Part shown: in pieces, positions 43,693-52,966 of the stretch
Position numbering within the stretch: the first letter of the stretch is position 1
Layout of the letters: every line of letters begins with the position of its first letter
Assembly: GCA_019058365.1 (NCBI GenBank)
Contig: JAHPZE010000004.1
Location: 1 to 64,000, forward strand
From: Promethearchaeota archaeon
GTDB lineage: Archaea; Asgardarchaeota; Lokiarchaeia; Sigyniarchaeales; SOKP01
Length of the DNA stretch: 64,000 nucleotides
Direction: 5' to 3'
Notes under the pieces: model-generated
Told to the model about the DNA's origin: nothing
What the model saw: the letters and a program-made list of their open reading frames with translations, nothing else
Database searches by the model: none
Position numbers and translations under genes: made by a program

Positions 43693-44262
43693 ATGAGTAA
43701 TAAGAAAAGAAGCAACGAGATTATATATTCCTTCAAGTGTCCTTCATGCCAAGAAGGCTTAATCGATATAGTTAAGAGTATTTATAATCTTCCTGATGGC
43801 GACAAAATGCTTATATTAAAATTTGAATGTAATACATGCAATTTTCATAAAAATGATGTTATCCCTCTAACCACGAATATTGAACCTGGAATTATAACTT
43901 TACAAATTTTAGACGAAAATGACCTTAAATCTAAGATTTACCGTTCACCAGCAGGTAAATTGGAGATTCCTGAACTAGAATTAATAGTAGAACCAGGTCC
44001 AAGAGCTGATTTCTATTATACTAACATACAAGGGATCTTATTCAGATTTGAAAATGCAGTTTCAATTTATAGAAATAATCTTGAAGAAAACGATCCAGAA
44101 AGAAGCAAAATTGACGCACTTATGTTTAATTTAAGACAAGCTATAGATGGGAAATTCAAGTTTACTTTAAAAATCACCGACCTACAAGGGGGAAGTTATA
44201 TTATTCCCCAAGATAAATCAAAATACAGTTTTGAAAAAATTGAGAAAAAAGATTTAGAATAA
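43693..44262 (+). CDS. ZPR1-type zinc finger protein
   Basis: Single ZPR1 module (189 residues): a zinc finger CPSCQEG...CNTCNF (residues 15-56), followed by the beta-rich A/B domain with SPAGKLEIPELELIVEPG and the helical pair ending in KFTLKITDLQGGSYIIP. In eukaryotes ZPR1 has two such modules and acts in folding of eEF1A; archaeal proteins carry one. It stands alone, between por and pfk. Start ATG 43693. Confidence 0.9.
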   Translation: MSNKKRSNEIIYSFKCPSCQEGLIDIVKSIYNLPDGDKMLILKFECNTCNFHKNDVIPLTTNIEPGIITLQILDENDLKSKIYRSPAGKLEIPELELIVEPGPRADFYYTNIQGILFRFENAVSIYRNNLEENDPERSKIDALMFNLRQAIDGKFKFTLKITDLQGGSYIIPQDKSKYSFEKIEKKDLE

Positions 44263-44339
44263 ATCTAAAATATGAAATATTCATAATTTTTTATTATAAT
44301 TATTTTTATAACCTCATGTAATTAGAAGTGTGAAACAAA

Positions 44340-45494
44340 ATGGGAACTCAAATTAAAAAAGTCGGAATTTTAACTGGAGGAGGAGATTGTCCTGGTTTAA
44401 ATTCTGTAATCTATGGAATAATGTTAAAAGCATATGATGCGGGTATTGAGTGTGTGGGAATTCTTAAAGGGTGGAAAGGATTTTTAGAAAACACAACAAT
44501 TCCGCTTGATATTGCAGAACATGATGATTTACATACTGTTGGTGGAACCATCCTATACACAAGCAGGACTAATCCATTTAAAGGAGTAAGTTCAAAAGAA
44601 GAAAGAGCGAAAGAATTAGCTAAAAAATTCGAAGAATTAGGAATTGATGCTTTAATTGCAATAGGAGGAGATGACACATTAGGTGTTGCAGATAAAATGT
44701 ATAAATTCGGTAATGCTAGAGTAGTTGGGTGTCCAAAAACTATAGATAATGATATAGCAGGAACTCATTATACGTTCGGATTTTGGAGTGCTGTACAATT
44801 GGCTTCAAACACCTTGGATAATTTAACAACGACAGCACATTCACATCAAAGAGTATTTGTAGTTGAAATAATGGGAAGAGATGCGGGTTTTTTAACAATG
44901 TATAGCGGAATTTCCGCGGGAGCAGATATTATATTAATCCCAGAAACCCCTTTTGATTTAGAGAATGATATAGTTGATGTATTAAAGAAAAGAGTTAATT
45001 CAGGTTATAAACATCATATAATTGTTATATCAGAGGGAGCCTATCCTCATTCAGATTCATTAAAACGAGATTTTAAGACAATATCAGAAGGAACAATAGA
45101 TAAATTGCCAAAAGATACATTTGGTAATCCCTTATTATCTCAATTAAACATATCGCATATTATTGTGAAGGAACTAGATTTAAGAGATGATCTAAAAGAA
45201 GAGTTTCAAAAAAATGGAGTAGATTTTGAATGTAGAAGCGTTGTTCTGGGTCATACTATGCGTGCTGGAACACCTAATTCATTTGATAGGATATTAGGAT
45301 TAAGATTTGGTTTAGCAGCAATGAAACTTGTTTTGGAAGGTAAATTTGGAAATATGGTTTCACTCCAAGGAAATAAAATAACAACAGTTCCTTTATCAGA
45401 AGGAGTTAAAAAGAAATATATTACTCCTGAGAATGATAAAATGGAATTACGTGACTTACTTGTAAAAATTCGATATCTATCAAAACAAAAATGA
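44340..45494 (+). CDS. 6-phosphofructokinase, probably PPi-dependent
   Basis: Phosphorylates fructose 6-phosphate in glycolysis, or works reversibly with PPi. PfkA family, 384 residues: TGGGDCPGLNSVI (12-24), GGDDTLG (109-115), CPKTIDNDIAGTHYTFGF (131-148), EIMGRDAGF near 180 and the C-terminal GHTMRAGTPNSFDR. The two residues that separate phosphoryl donors are Asp112 (GGDD instead of GGDG) and Lys133 (PKTIDND instead of PGTIDND). Both are the PPi-type choice. This is a bacterial-type enzyme rather than the ADP-dependent kinase of many archaea. A hairpin terminator follows. Confidence 0.9.
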   Translation: MGTQIKKVGILTGGGDCPGLNSVIYGIMLKAYDAGIECVGILKGWKGFLENTTIPLDIAEHDDLHTVGGTILYTSRTNPFKGVSSKEERAKELAKKFEELGIDALIAIGGDDTLGVADKMYKFGNARVVGCPKTIDNDIAGTHYTFGFWSAVQLASNTLDNLTTTAHSHQRVFVVEIMGRDAGFLTMYSGISAGADIILIPETPFDLENDIVDVLKKRVNSGYKHHIIVISEGAYPHSDSLKRDFKTISEGTIDKLPKDTFGNPLLSQLNISHIIVKELDLRDDLKEEFQKNGVDFECRSVVLGHTMRAGTPNSFDRILGLRFGLAAMKLVLEGKFGNMVSLQGNKITTVPLSEGVKKKYITPENDKMELRDLLVKIRYLSKQK

Positions 45495-45496
45495 TG

Positions 45497-45518
45497 TGAA
45501 TAAAACCACATTTATTCA
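45497..45518 (+). terminator. Hairpin terminator after phosphofructokinase
   Basis: TGAATAAA and TTTATTCA pair perfectly around ACCACA, directly at the stop codon. Confidence 0.45.
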
Positions 45519-45609
45519 GCATTAATAATTTTTCTTTTAGTCCTTTTTTGACTCAATCTTTACTTTACATCAGTAATCATATTCATATTTAAATTCAGGA
45601 TTCATAGTA

Positions 45610-45748
45610 TTATCCATAATGCTTCTGTTCTTCTTGTTCTTCATCAATAGTCTCATTTGAAATCTCTTCCAAACCACTTATCGCTAAGGAATTCTTTGTA
45701 CCAATTATGTTAAATAATTAAGGACATTATTTCAATGGTTTCAGTAAA
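45610..45748 (-). pseudogene. Remnant of an acyl-CoA dehydrogenase C-terminus
   Basis: On the minus strand, TETIEIMSLII*HNWYKE and FLSDKWFGRDFK, then after a frameshift ETIDEEQEEQKHYG and a stop. This parallels the end of the intact acyl-CoA dehydrogenase at 51479-52723 ([44 protein letters not shown]). One CAA has become TAA and the frame is broken. The rest of the gene is gone. The 200 bp that follow, up to the cassette, hold nothing I can identify. Confidence 0.75.
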
Positions 45749-45947
45749 AAAAAACAAGCCAAATAAATAATCTGATGATGTTCAAAATTACATTATTTTT
45801 TTCTCAATTAGAAAGATTAATTATTCTTTAGTTAGATAGAATATTAATTTTTAAAAAAAAGAATCTAATCAGTTTTCAATCCTAATTTAGATCTCTCTTT
45901 AAAGTATCATAATAAAAATGTTTAGTTAGCCGAGGGGAAACTTAGAA

Positions 45948-47615
45948 TCAGCGTCTGCCAGGAGGACCTCCACCACCTCCACCCACCGAACCTACCGTCG
46001 TTACCATACTCGTTATCGTAAAGGTATAGGCTTTTGTTCCTGGCGAATATATTCCTCCACTATATAATGAATCTTTAACTGTTCCTGTTGAGCTACCACC
46101 TGTATATATATAATAAGTGGTACCCAATTCGAACTCTGAAGAGCAAACTGCAATGGATTGATATTTCTTTGTAGGTGCAAATGTCACAATTTCATTTCCT
46201 TCTACATCTTGAATATTCACGAGAGTTCCTACAGATAGAGTGCTTGTAAATCCGACCAGCACAGAATATTGTGTTGAGGTGATACTCGGTGCCTGTGCCA
46301 TTCCTGAGCTTCCTACAGCGACTAAGAATCCTCCTGTCATAAGGAATGATCCATCATAATCTAATGGTCCATTGTAATCCATAGTTGGTCCATTTATTAG
46401 AAGTGTCCCCGCACTCATAGAGACACCCCCATTAATATCAATTCCATCCCCTATAGAATCAATCGATATATATCCTCCTGTAATGGTAAGAGAACTTCCT
46501 CCCTTAGTAGAACTTACAGCATTTATTCCATCATCACTGGAATCTATGTGGATCGATCCTCCAGTTATTGATATTTCTTTACTCTCAAGACCTTCATAGC
46601 ATTCTACAATATTGATATCTCCACCGTTGATTTCCAATGATGTTTCAGCATGAATGCCGTCATCATCGGTATATATAGTAATATCCCCTCCATTTATGGA
46701 AATTTTATTATCTGAATGGATTGCATCATCCTTCGAATAGACCATAATACTCCCGCTTTCTATAGTTATATCTTCTGTAGATTTAATTCCTTTCCCCTCC
46801 CCTGCGTCCACATCTATTGAAATTGTACTATTTATAATAAGAACTAATGTTTCTGCTTGTATGCCATCATCTTGTGAAGTGATGTCTATTATGCTTGATC
46901 CTATAGCGATATATCCTTTATCTGGATCCCCTTCATAATCCGATTGTAATCCATCGTTTCCTGCTATAATCTCAATATCTGCATCGATGATGGTTAGAGA
47001 GTCTTTTCCTTTTAGTGCATCATTTTGTGAGTTTATTTGGAGTGTTCCTTTCTTTATGCAAAGATCGTCATCACTTTGAATCCCATTATTATAGTTTGCA
47101 TTAATAATTAAATTCCCAGTCCCTGTAATATTGAGATCATCATTGCTGAAAATCGCGGCTTTGGGTTCATCTTCATCTTGGATTTCAAAAATATATGTTT
47201 CTGCATCAGTCAAAACATTTGTTGTCCCTGAGGCTAAAATTATTTCAACATCATCAGCATTTCTAATGAAGATTGGGGCACTACTTAAAGATGTAATGGA
47301 TGTTCCGTTAAGAATTAATTTAACTACACCCTTCTCGTCTGTGTCTACAATTATTTGACCATCATCTAATGATCCTTTTATAACATAAGTACTAGCGGAC
47401 CAAATTGTCATCTTATTCTTTTCAATAGTAGCTCCTCCTCCATCCAATAATATATCTGTATTGTTAAAAGTAACATAAGATATAATTGAATTATCCCAAG
47501 TAGGAGTAATATCTCCCGTTTCTTCCGTTGTATTGTGGTCGCTAAAAACAGCTCCACTTAAAAGCACAAACAAAAGGATTGAAGCTAAAATTAAAGGGGC
47601 TCCTATCTTTTTCAT
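45948..47615 (-). CDS. Secreted carbohydrate-binding-type beta-helix protein (DUF4353)
   Basis: Predicted extracellular protein. It has an N-terminal signal peptide (LILASILLFVLLSGAVF) and then about 350 residues of right-handed beta-helix-like repeats built on N-D-D/G-I and IEIIxGxDGL units (SNDDLNITGTGNLIINANYN, DGIQAETLVLIINST). A C-terminal domain and a Gly-rich tail (VGGGGGGPPGRR) follow. DUF4353 proteins occur in bacteria beside CotH-like kinases, VTC polymerases and DUF4956 membrane proteins. Its start overlaps the DUF4956 stop by 4 bp, so they are cotranslated. Confidence 0.85.
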   Translation of the reverse strand: MKKIGAPLILASILLFVLLSGAVFSDHNTTEETGDITPTWDNSIISYVTFNNTDILLDGGGATIEKNKMTIWSASTYVIKGSLDDGQIIVDTDEKGVVKLILNGTSITSLSSAPIFIRNADDVEIILASGTTNVLTDAETYIFEIQDEDEPKAAIFSNDDLNITGTGNLIINANYNNGIQSDDDLCIKKGTLQINSQNDALKGKDSLTIIDADIEIIAGNDGLQSDYEGDPDKGYIAIGSSIIDITSQDDGIQAETLVLIINSTISIDVDAGEGKGIKSTEDITIESGSIMVYSKDDAIHSDNKISINGGDITIYTDDDGIHAETSLEINGGDINIVECYEGLESKEISITGGSIHIDSSDDGINAVSSTKGGSSLTITGGYISIDSIGDGIDINGGVSMSAGTLLINGPTMDYNGPLDYDGSFLMTGGFLVAVGSSGMAQAPSITSTQYSVLVGFTSTLSVGTLVNIQDVEGNEIVTFAPTKKYQSIAVCSSEFELGTTYYIYTGGSSTGTVKDSLYSGGIYSPGTKAYTFTITSMVTTVGSVGGGGGGPPGRR

Positions 47616-48277
47616 GATGCATAATCTCCATTATAGCTAACAAGTGCAGCATCTTTTACGCCTGGAATCTTAAGAAGGTGATCTACAGAATCAGTATGGT
47701 CCCTTTTCATACTGACTTCAAGCATTATTTCAATCCCCGATGCATTTACCGTTCTTGATCTGAGTTTATGCCGAGGAAGAACACTTTTTACTTTCTCGTC
47801 TACTTCTTTTTCATAATGAACTACAAGTAAATAAGGTTCCCTTCCAAGAACATCCATTTTACACATTACATATACAATTGCTCCAATAATGGGTGTTGCA
47901 ACCAGAGCTACTATATAAAGTGCTGCACCACAGGTTATTCCTACGGCAATTGCCCAGAATGTAAAAATAACGTCTGTAGGATCCTTAATCGCAGCTCGAA
48001 ATCTGACAATACTCAAAGCACCTACCATTCCTAATGATAAGGAAATACTGCTACTTATTGGGATAATAATCATTGCAGTTATAAGCGATGTCAGAACTAG
48101 CCCGACATTGAAATTTTTATTATATAATACACCCTTAAAGGTATTCTTATAGATGTAGTAAATAAACAATGATATCACAAATGTAAAAAACATTGAAAAG
48201 ATTATTCTCTCCACAGTAATATCTTGAAATGTGTTGGAAGTGTTAAATAAAGCATCAATCAGTTCTTCAATACTCAT
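47612..48277 (-). CDS. DUF4956 membrane protein
   Basis: 221 residues with three or four membrane segments in the first 140 (IIFSMFFTFVISLFIYYIYK, LVLTSLITAMIIIPISSSIS and AVGITCGAALYIVALVATPI regions), the hallmark LSLGMVGALSIVRFRAAIKD near 78-97, and a cytosolic C-terminal domain of about 80 residues with a ferredoxin-like pattern. The family accompanies VTC-type polymerases and CotH in bacteria; its job is unknown. The R-F-R-A-A-I-K-D motif is diagnostic. Confidence 0.88.
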   Translation of the reverse strand: MSIEELIDALFNTSNTFQDITVERIIFSMFFTFVISLFIYYIYKNTFKGVLYNKNFNVGLVLTSLITAMIIIPISSSISLSLGMVGALSIVRFRAAIKDPTDVIFTFWAIAVGITCGAALYIVALVATPIIGAIVYVMCKMDVLGREPYLLVVHYEKEVDEKVKSVLPRHKLRSRTVNASGIEIMLEVSMKRDHTDSVDHLLKIPGVKDAALVSYNGDYAS

Positions 48278-48388
48278 TTTTTTATCACTTATTTTTCATT
48301 TTTCTAATTTTAAATTTTTGAGTTTAATTTTTTCTTTTTTATAATTTTTTTTACATCTTACTAAATTTACACAATATTTTGGAGGTTT

Positions 48389-49105
48389 TTATTGATCCTC
48401 CCAACTATTAAACGTGGAAAAACGTTTACAATTCACAAACTTACTTATCGATGATTGGGGCGAGATAATACATGAAATAAGTCCATGAATTACTTGGGGT
48501 AGTACACTATCATATTTAACTTCCAAGATAACAGGATAATCGGAGATTCCCATCATAAAACTCTCTTTATTAAATAAGTCTGTTGCATTGAGGCCCGTAT
48601 GTAGACCTATATCAAAAGATATCCTTACATTTCCAACAGGATAGACGTAGACCTCTCGATAATAGTCTGTAATTACATTAGGTTTGAGTAAATTACGCTT
48701 GCATTCTAAATAGAATGCTCTTAAAACCTTATGTTGTGACTCTGCTAAAAAATCTATATCACCCTGAAGAATCCGATCTACATCCCTCCGATTTAGAGAC
48801 ACAGATTCTTTGCCAATTAGATTATCTATTTTGGATTTTTTTTCAAGCTTGATACATTCTTGATTATGATTATATATTCTCAAACGATATTTCTTTCGGC
48901 AATAAACTCCGGCTAATTTATCAGAAAGTGCTCCATTTCGACAGTCATCAAAATAAAGACTCCGTACATGATAAAGTCCATCTAAACCACAATGAGGATC
49001 AAGATTAAGAACTTCTTTTAACCTACTCTTTAAGAGTCGATACTCCATATAGTTTATCATATATTTCAACTCATGTCGTAAATTTAAAGATCCACGTTTA
49101 ATCAT
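48389..49105 (-). CDS. VTC-type polyphosphate polymerase domain protein
   Basis: 238 residues of the VTC4-like tunnel fold (CYTH-related). Expected basic and acidic residues line the tunnel: LRHELKYMIN at the start, YHVRSLYFDD near 45, KKYRLRIYNHNQECIKLEKK near 72-91, YYREVYVYPVGNVRISFD near 145 and VILEVKYDS near 190. In yeast VTC4 this domain makes polyphosphate from ATP; in bacteria it pairs with CotH and DUF4956, where the product is uncertain. Transcribed with the lamin-tail gene (4 bp gap). Confidence 0.88.
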   Translation of the reverse strand: MIKRGSLNLRHELKYMINYMEYRLLKSRLKEVLNLDPHCGLDGLYHVRSLYFDDCRNGALSDKLAGVYCRKKYRLRIYNHNQECIKLEKKSKIDNLIGKESVSLNRRDVDRILQGDIDFLAESQHKVLRAFYLECKRNLLKPNVITDYYREVYVYPVGNVRISFDIGLHTGLNATDLFNKESFMMGISDYPVILEVKYDSVLPQVIHGLISCIISPQSSISKFVNCKRFSTFNSWEDQ

Positions 49106-49108
49106 TCT

Positions 49109-49891
49109 CTATTTCATCACTCTTTCTTTAATTTTTAATTTATTGGAGAATATAATTCCTAATAGCAGGATCGCTGTAAATACAATGAGAGTCACCATTA
49201 TCCATGGGGCTAAATTATACTCTGTTTTTTCAATATTATTAGTTGAGCCTGGTGAGGGGGAACTCAAATAATCCCACTTTTCACCTCCATCAGATGTACG
49301 TCCATAGGAGATATCCCGTAATTGCTTCTGAAAAGACACAGAATCAATAATAGTTTTTCCATCGGCTGCTATTATTGCTATGAAGTCCCCATTTGCATCA
49401 AGTTTAAACGGTAAATGTAAAATATCTTCTGCTACACTTCCGTCTGCCCAGATCAATAAATAATCTCCTGGATTGATAACTGTCGTATTTGGAAATTGCC
49501 AAAGCATTGGAGTATCTAAATCATCGGTTAAATACAAATCCGATAAATTTAACGCAATACTCCCTGCATTGTATAACTCAATCCAATCCTCATAAGTTCC
49601 ATTAGGACTGGTAATAGTTACATCATTATCTGCCATCAACTCATTGATATACAATTGATTAGAGATTAGATTTATATCATTTACAATTTCATCCTCATCA
49701 GTTAGAATTTCTCCTGCATCTTCTGCTTTGATTTTCATAATTGTGTATTGATTAACAATTGTGTTCCCTTCGGATAAATCCAAGCTCTCATTATCAATTC
49801 CAATACTAAAATTGCAGTGAAACATTGTTATCTGTAAAATAATAAAACCAATTAGTATACCACATTGTAGTTTCCGTTTTTGCATCACCAC
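49109..49891 (-). CDS. Membrane-anchored lamin-tail-domain protein
   Basis: 260 residues: an N-terminal hydrophobic signal/anchor (CGILIGFIILQITMFHC), then a lamin-tail (LTD) beta-sandwich (YINELMADNDVT, YEDWIELYNAGSIALNLSD, PNTTVINPGDYLLIWADG), and a C-terminal membrane segment (IMVTLIVFTAILLLGIIF) with a short basic tail. In bacteria the LTD is usually fused to a CotH kinase domain, which is missing here. It is first in the four-gene cassette and is likely displayed on the cell surface. Confidence 0.85.
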   Translation of the reverse strand: MVMQKRKLQCGILIGFIILQITMFHCNFSIGIDNESLDLSEGNTIVNQYTIMKIKAEDAGEILTDEDEIVNDINLISNQLYINELMADNDVTITSPNGTYEDWIELYNAGSIALNLSDLYLTDDLDTPMLWQFPNTTVINPGDYLLIWADGSVAEDILHLPFKLDANGDFIAIIAADGKTIIDSVSFQKQLRDISYGRTSDGGEKWDYLSSPSPGSTNNIEKTEYNLAPWIMVTLIVFTAILLLGIIFSNKLKIKERVMK

Positions 49892-50022
49892 TATTGTTCA
49901 ACATATATTTTTTTCAAATTTGAGCGGTTCTATTATTTTAAAACAAATTTGAACGTCTCATAAATGGGAAATTGTATTATTATATTTAAACATTAAAGGA
50001 CCATTGTTCCATCATGTTACTC

Positions 50023-50064
50023 ATAAAAAATAGAGTAAATTCAGGATATAAATATCATATAACG
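50023..50064 (+). pseudogene. Scar matching phosphofructokinase
   Basis: The + strand encodes LIKNRVNSGYKYHIT, matching LKKRVNSGYKHHII of the intact gene (residues near 217-232); about 27 of 30 bases agree around the core. Both flanks are unrelated. The surrounding 296-bp gap has nothing else recognisable. Confidence 0.5.
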
Positions 50065-50187
50065 AGCTAGAAATAAGGTTATAGAAGCAATATGCAAAAA
50101 AGGTAAGAAAAGGCTATAGAATATTGGCTATCGGATTCAAACATATTCAATAGATCATTTTATGATGAAAGAAAAAAATTAAGTTAT

Positions 50188-51399
50188 TTAATCCTTTTGT
50201 CTAAGATCAGGTGCTTTAAGGAGAATTAACCCCGTTAAAAGCATTATACAAGCAGCTACCGCGAAAGGTGGCCATCCTACTAATTCTATTAGAGATTCTC
50301 CCCTTATAGCAGTGACACTAGTAAGATCTACAACAAATCCCATTAATAATGGGCCACATACAAAACCTATATCTCCAATCGTCCTATACACACCCATATA
50401 AATCTCAAGCTTATCTTTAGGAGCAATATCTGTAACATAAGCAGCAATTGGTCCTGATAATCCAATTATTGCGCCATAAATAAATATAACTAATGAAATA
50501 TAAATTATATTTGTTGTAATAGCAATCCATAGGGTTATTGGAGCAGAAATGATAAGAGATAATAACAGCGGTGTACGTCGTCCTATTTTATCTGAAATTA
50601 AACCTATAGGAACCATAGTAATAGCGGTTGCAATACCTGCTATAGTTAATAGTATGCCAATATCAAACTCATTTAAACCAAGATCATTTCCCGAAAAAAG
50701 AGGTACAAGCGTATTTCTTACTCCCGTTCTTATAAAGAACAACGAAAAAATTGATGGAAGAACAGGAATAAATTTTGGATCTTTTAAACTATACCATGCT
50801 TGGTGATAAAGTTCCTGTATCTTGAAATGTTCTTCATCATTAGTATTATTTACATGTGGCAAAATGAGAGTGGGAATAATCCCACTAGCAGATATAATAG
50901 CATAAGCAAAAAATGGGGCAGTGATACCATAAGAATTCGCTATAAAACCACCAAAACTCGGTCCAAAAATTGCTCCTAATAATAATAATCCGGAATAAAT
51001 ACTCATTAAAAATCCCCTTCTCTCTGGGCTAGCTACCAATGCAATATATATAGTTGCAATTGTTACATAAATTGCAGAACCAAATCCTTCAATGATTCGA
51101 GCAAATAGTAAGATCCAATAATTTTGGGCTAATCCTGCCATGATTGAGGAAGATGATACAAGTATCAATCCCACTAGCATTAAGCTCTTTTTATTATACC
51201 TTTGAGCTAAGAAACCTGCAGGTAAATCAATAAACATACGAGCTATACCGAAAGCCGCCACAACAAGTCCAACAAGTGTATAATTCACATTAAAAGATTC
51301 GGCATAATAAGGTAAAATCGGAGCGATAATACTCAATCCCAACAACACAAGAAACGTGACAACCGAAAGATTTAATGTTGTTATAATATCTTTTTTTAT
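50188..51399 (-). CDS. MFS transporter
   Basis: Twelve-helix major facilitator, substrate unknown. Motif A appears twice in the expected loops: AGFLAQRYNKKSLM near 45-58 (of the GTG version) and IGLISDKIGRRTPL in the second half. The usual-start version begins with GTG at 51348 inside the first membrane helix. The frame continues upstream as KKDIITTLNLSVVTFLV, which completes helix 1, back to a GGGAG Shine-Dalgarno at 51406-51410, but offers only ATA (51399) as a start. I annotate from there. It is probably an operon with nothing; acyl-CoA dehydrogenase precedes it on the same strand. Confidence 0.85.
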   Translation of the reverse strand: MKKDIITTLNLSVVTFLVLLGLSIIAPILPYYAESFNVNYTLVGLVVAAFGIARMFIDLPAGFLAQRYNKKSLMLVGLILVSSSSIMAGLAQNYWILLFARIIEGFGSAIYVTIATIYIALVASPERRGFLMSIYSGLLLLGAIFGPSFGGFIANSYGITAPFFAYAIISASGIIPTLILPHVNNTNDEEHFKIQELYHQAWYSLKDPKFIPVLPSIFSLFFIRTGVRNTLVPLFSGNDLGLNEFDIGILLTIAGIATAITMVPIGLISDKIGRRTPLLLSLIISAPITLWIAITTNIIYISLVIFIYGAIIGLSGPIAAYVTDIAPKDKLEIYMGVYRTIGDIGFVCGPLLMGFVVDLTSVTAIRGESLIELVGWPPFAVAACIMLLTGLILLKAPDLRQKD

Positions 51400-51478
51400 T
51401 AATATCTCCCTTTATCGTGAATATATCTTAAATAACCTTTTATTAAAAAAATTTTTTCTTTAATATCAGTTTGAAAAT

Positions 51479-52723
51479 TCAACCATAATGTTTTTCTTCC
51501 TCTGCTTCACTATCAATAGCATCTTTTTCAATATCTCGACCTTGCCATTTTTCACTTAAAATTTCCTTATAATATTCATGTTGGATAATAAGATTCATAA
51601 TTTCTGTTGTTCCCGTCCATATCTCACCTATTCTAGCATCTCGTAATAATCTTTCCATTGGATAGACAGTTGTATAACCTATTCCTCCTAAAATTTGCAT
51701 TGAATTATTTATAACTTTCCAACACGATTTTGTTGAAAACTTCTTTGATTCGGATACTAATCTTCTTTGAAGTGCGGGTGGTGCTCCAGCATCAATACTT
51801 TTAGCTGTATTATAAACAATAGCTCTTACTGCGTCTAAAAGTGTGATACAATCAGCAATTAAAAAGCTAACTGCTTGAAAATTTCTAATAGGTTGTCCAA
51901 ATGCTTTTCTTTTAGTACTATATTTTGTAGCAATTCTTAAACAAGCGCGAGCCAGACCTATGAAACCCGATGCAGTAGTCAATCGCTCTGGAACCATCAT
52001 TTGATAAAATATTTTTCCACCAGCACCCTCCTCTAAAATAATATTTGCTTTTGGCACTTTAACATTATTAAATTTTATTCTGCCTGCACCACCACCTCTA
52101 GTTCCAAGTATACCATAAATATATTCAGTATTAACACCTTCAGTTCTATCCACTATGAATAAACTTAACGTTTTATGAGGATCTGCTTTTGGATCTATAT
52201 TTGTTTTTGCATAAACTAAAAAGAAATCAGCCCCTTCAGCACCTACAACAAATCGTTTTTCTCCATTCAAATTATAATAATCCCCTTCTTTAACAGCAGT
52301 ACATGTCGCTCCAAAGAAGTCTGAACCTCCTCTTGGTTCAGTTAACGCTTCAGCAGTGAACTTTTTCCCCTCACACATGGGTTTAAGATATTTTTGTTTT
52401 TGTTCCTCTGTCCCAAAAATATTTAATGCTTCACCACATATACTGGGCAAAGAAAATAAACATGCAAGTGAACTTCCTAATACCCCGATTTCTTCTTGAG
52501 CAATTATTTCACTCTCCCAATTCAATCCCCGTCCTCCATATTTTTTTGGGAATCTTATTCCTATTAGATTTTGGTTAGCCAAAGCATTTAACCATTCAGA
52601 GGGATACTGGATTTCATCCTTATCCATTTTTTTTAATAATGAAGGAGGAACGGCAGTTTTTACGAATGTTCGAACTTCTTCTCTAAGCTTTTTGTTCTCT
52701 TCAGTTAATAAATAATCATACAT
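51479..52723 (-). CDS. Acyl-CoA dehydrogenase
   Basis: FAD-dependent enzyme that desaturates an acyl-CoA at C2-C3. The 414 residues include the N-terminal helical domain ([20 protein letters not shown]), FAD/substrate segments [15 protein letters not shown] and [15 protein letters not shown], and the C-terminal domain with [20 protein letters not shown] and WTGTTEI. The catalytic Glu of the EGT type is absent (TGT). [11 protein letters not shown] near 245 offers a Glu at the isovaleryl/long-chain-type position instead, so a branched or long substrate is possible. A decayed C-terminal copy lies at 45610-45748. Confidence 0.92.
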   Translation of the reverse strand: MYDYLLTEENKKLREEVRTFVKTAVPPSLLKKMDKDEIQYPSEWLNALANQNLIGIRFPKKYGGRGLNWESEIIAQEEIGVLGSSLACLFSLPSICGEALNIFGTEEQKQKYLKPMCEGKKFTAEALTEPRGGSDFFGATCTAVKEGDYYNLNGEKRFVVGAEGADFFLVYAKTNIDPKADPHKTLSLFIVDRTEGVNTEYIYGILGTRGGGAGRIKFNNVKVPKANIILEEGAGGKIFYQMMVPERLTTASGFIGLARACLRIATKYSTKRKAFGQPIRNFQAVSFLIADCITLLDAVRAIVYNTAKSIDAGAPPALQRRLVSESKKFSTKSCWKVINNSMQILGGIGYTTVYPMERLLRDARIGEIWTGTTEIMNLIIQHEYYKEILSEKWQGRDIEKDAIDSEAEEEKHYG

Positions 52724-52966
52724 TTTTAATACTCACTTATTGATTTATAATGCGTTCAATTAATGATAGGTTCAATAAAAATAATGATTTAATCCTACTT
52801 ATATTGGTTTACTTTTTTAGGTTAAATTCAAAGTTCCATTGTAGTTCAACATTTTAAACTATATATATTTTAAATTACTTATTATGCACACTGTATAGCA
52901 ATTTATAGCATTCTAAAATTATAAATCTATACTTTAATATCTTAAACTCTTAATAGAGGACTTCCT

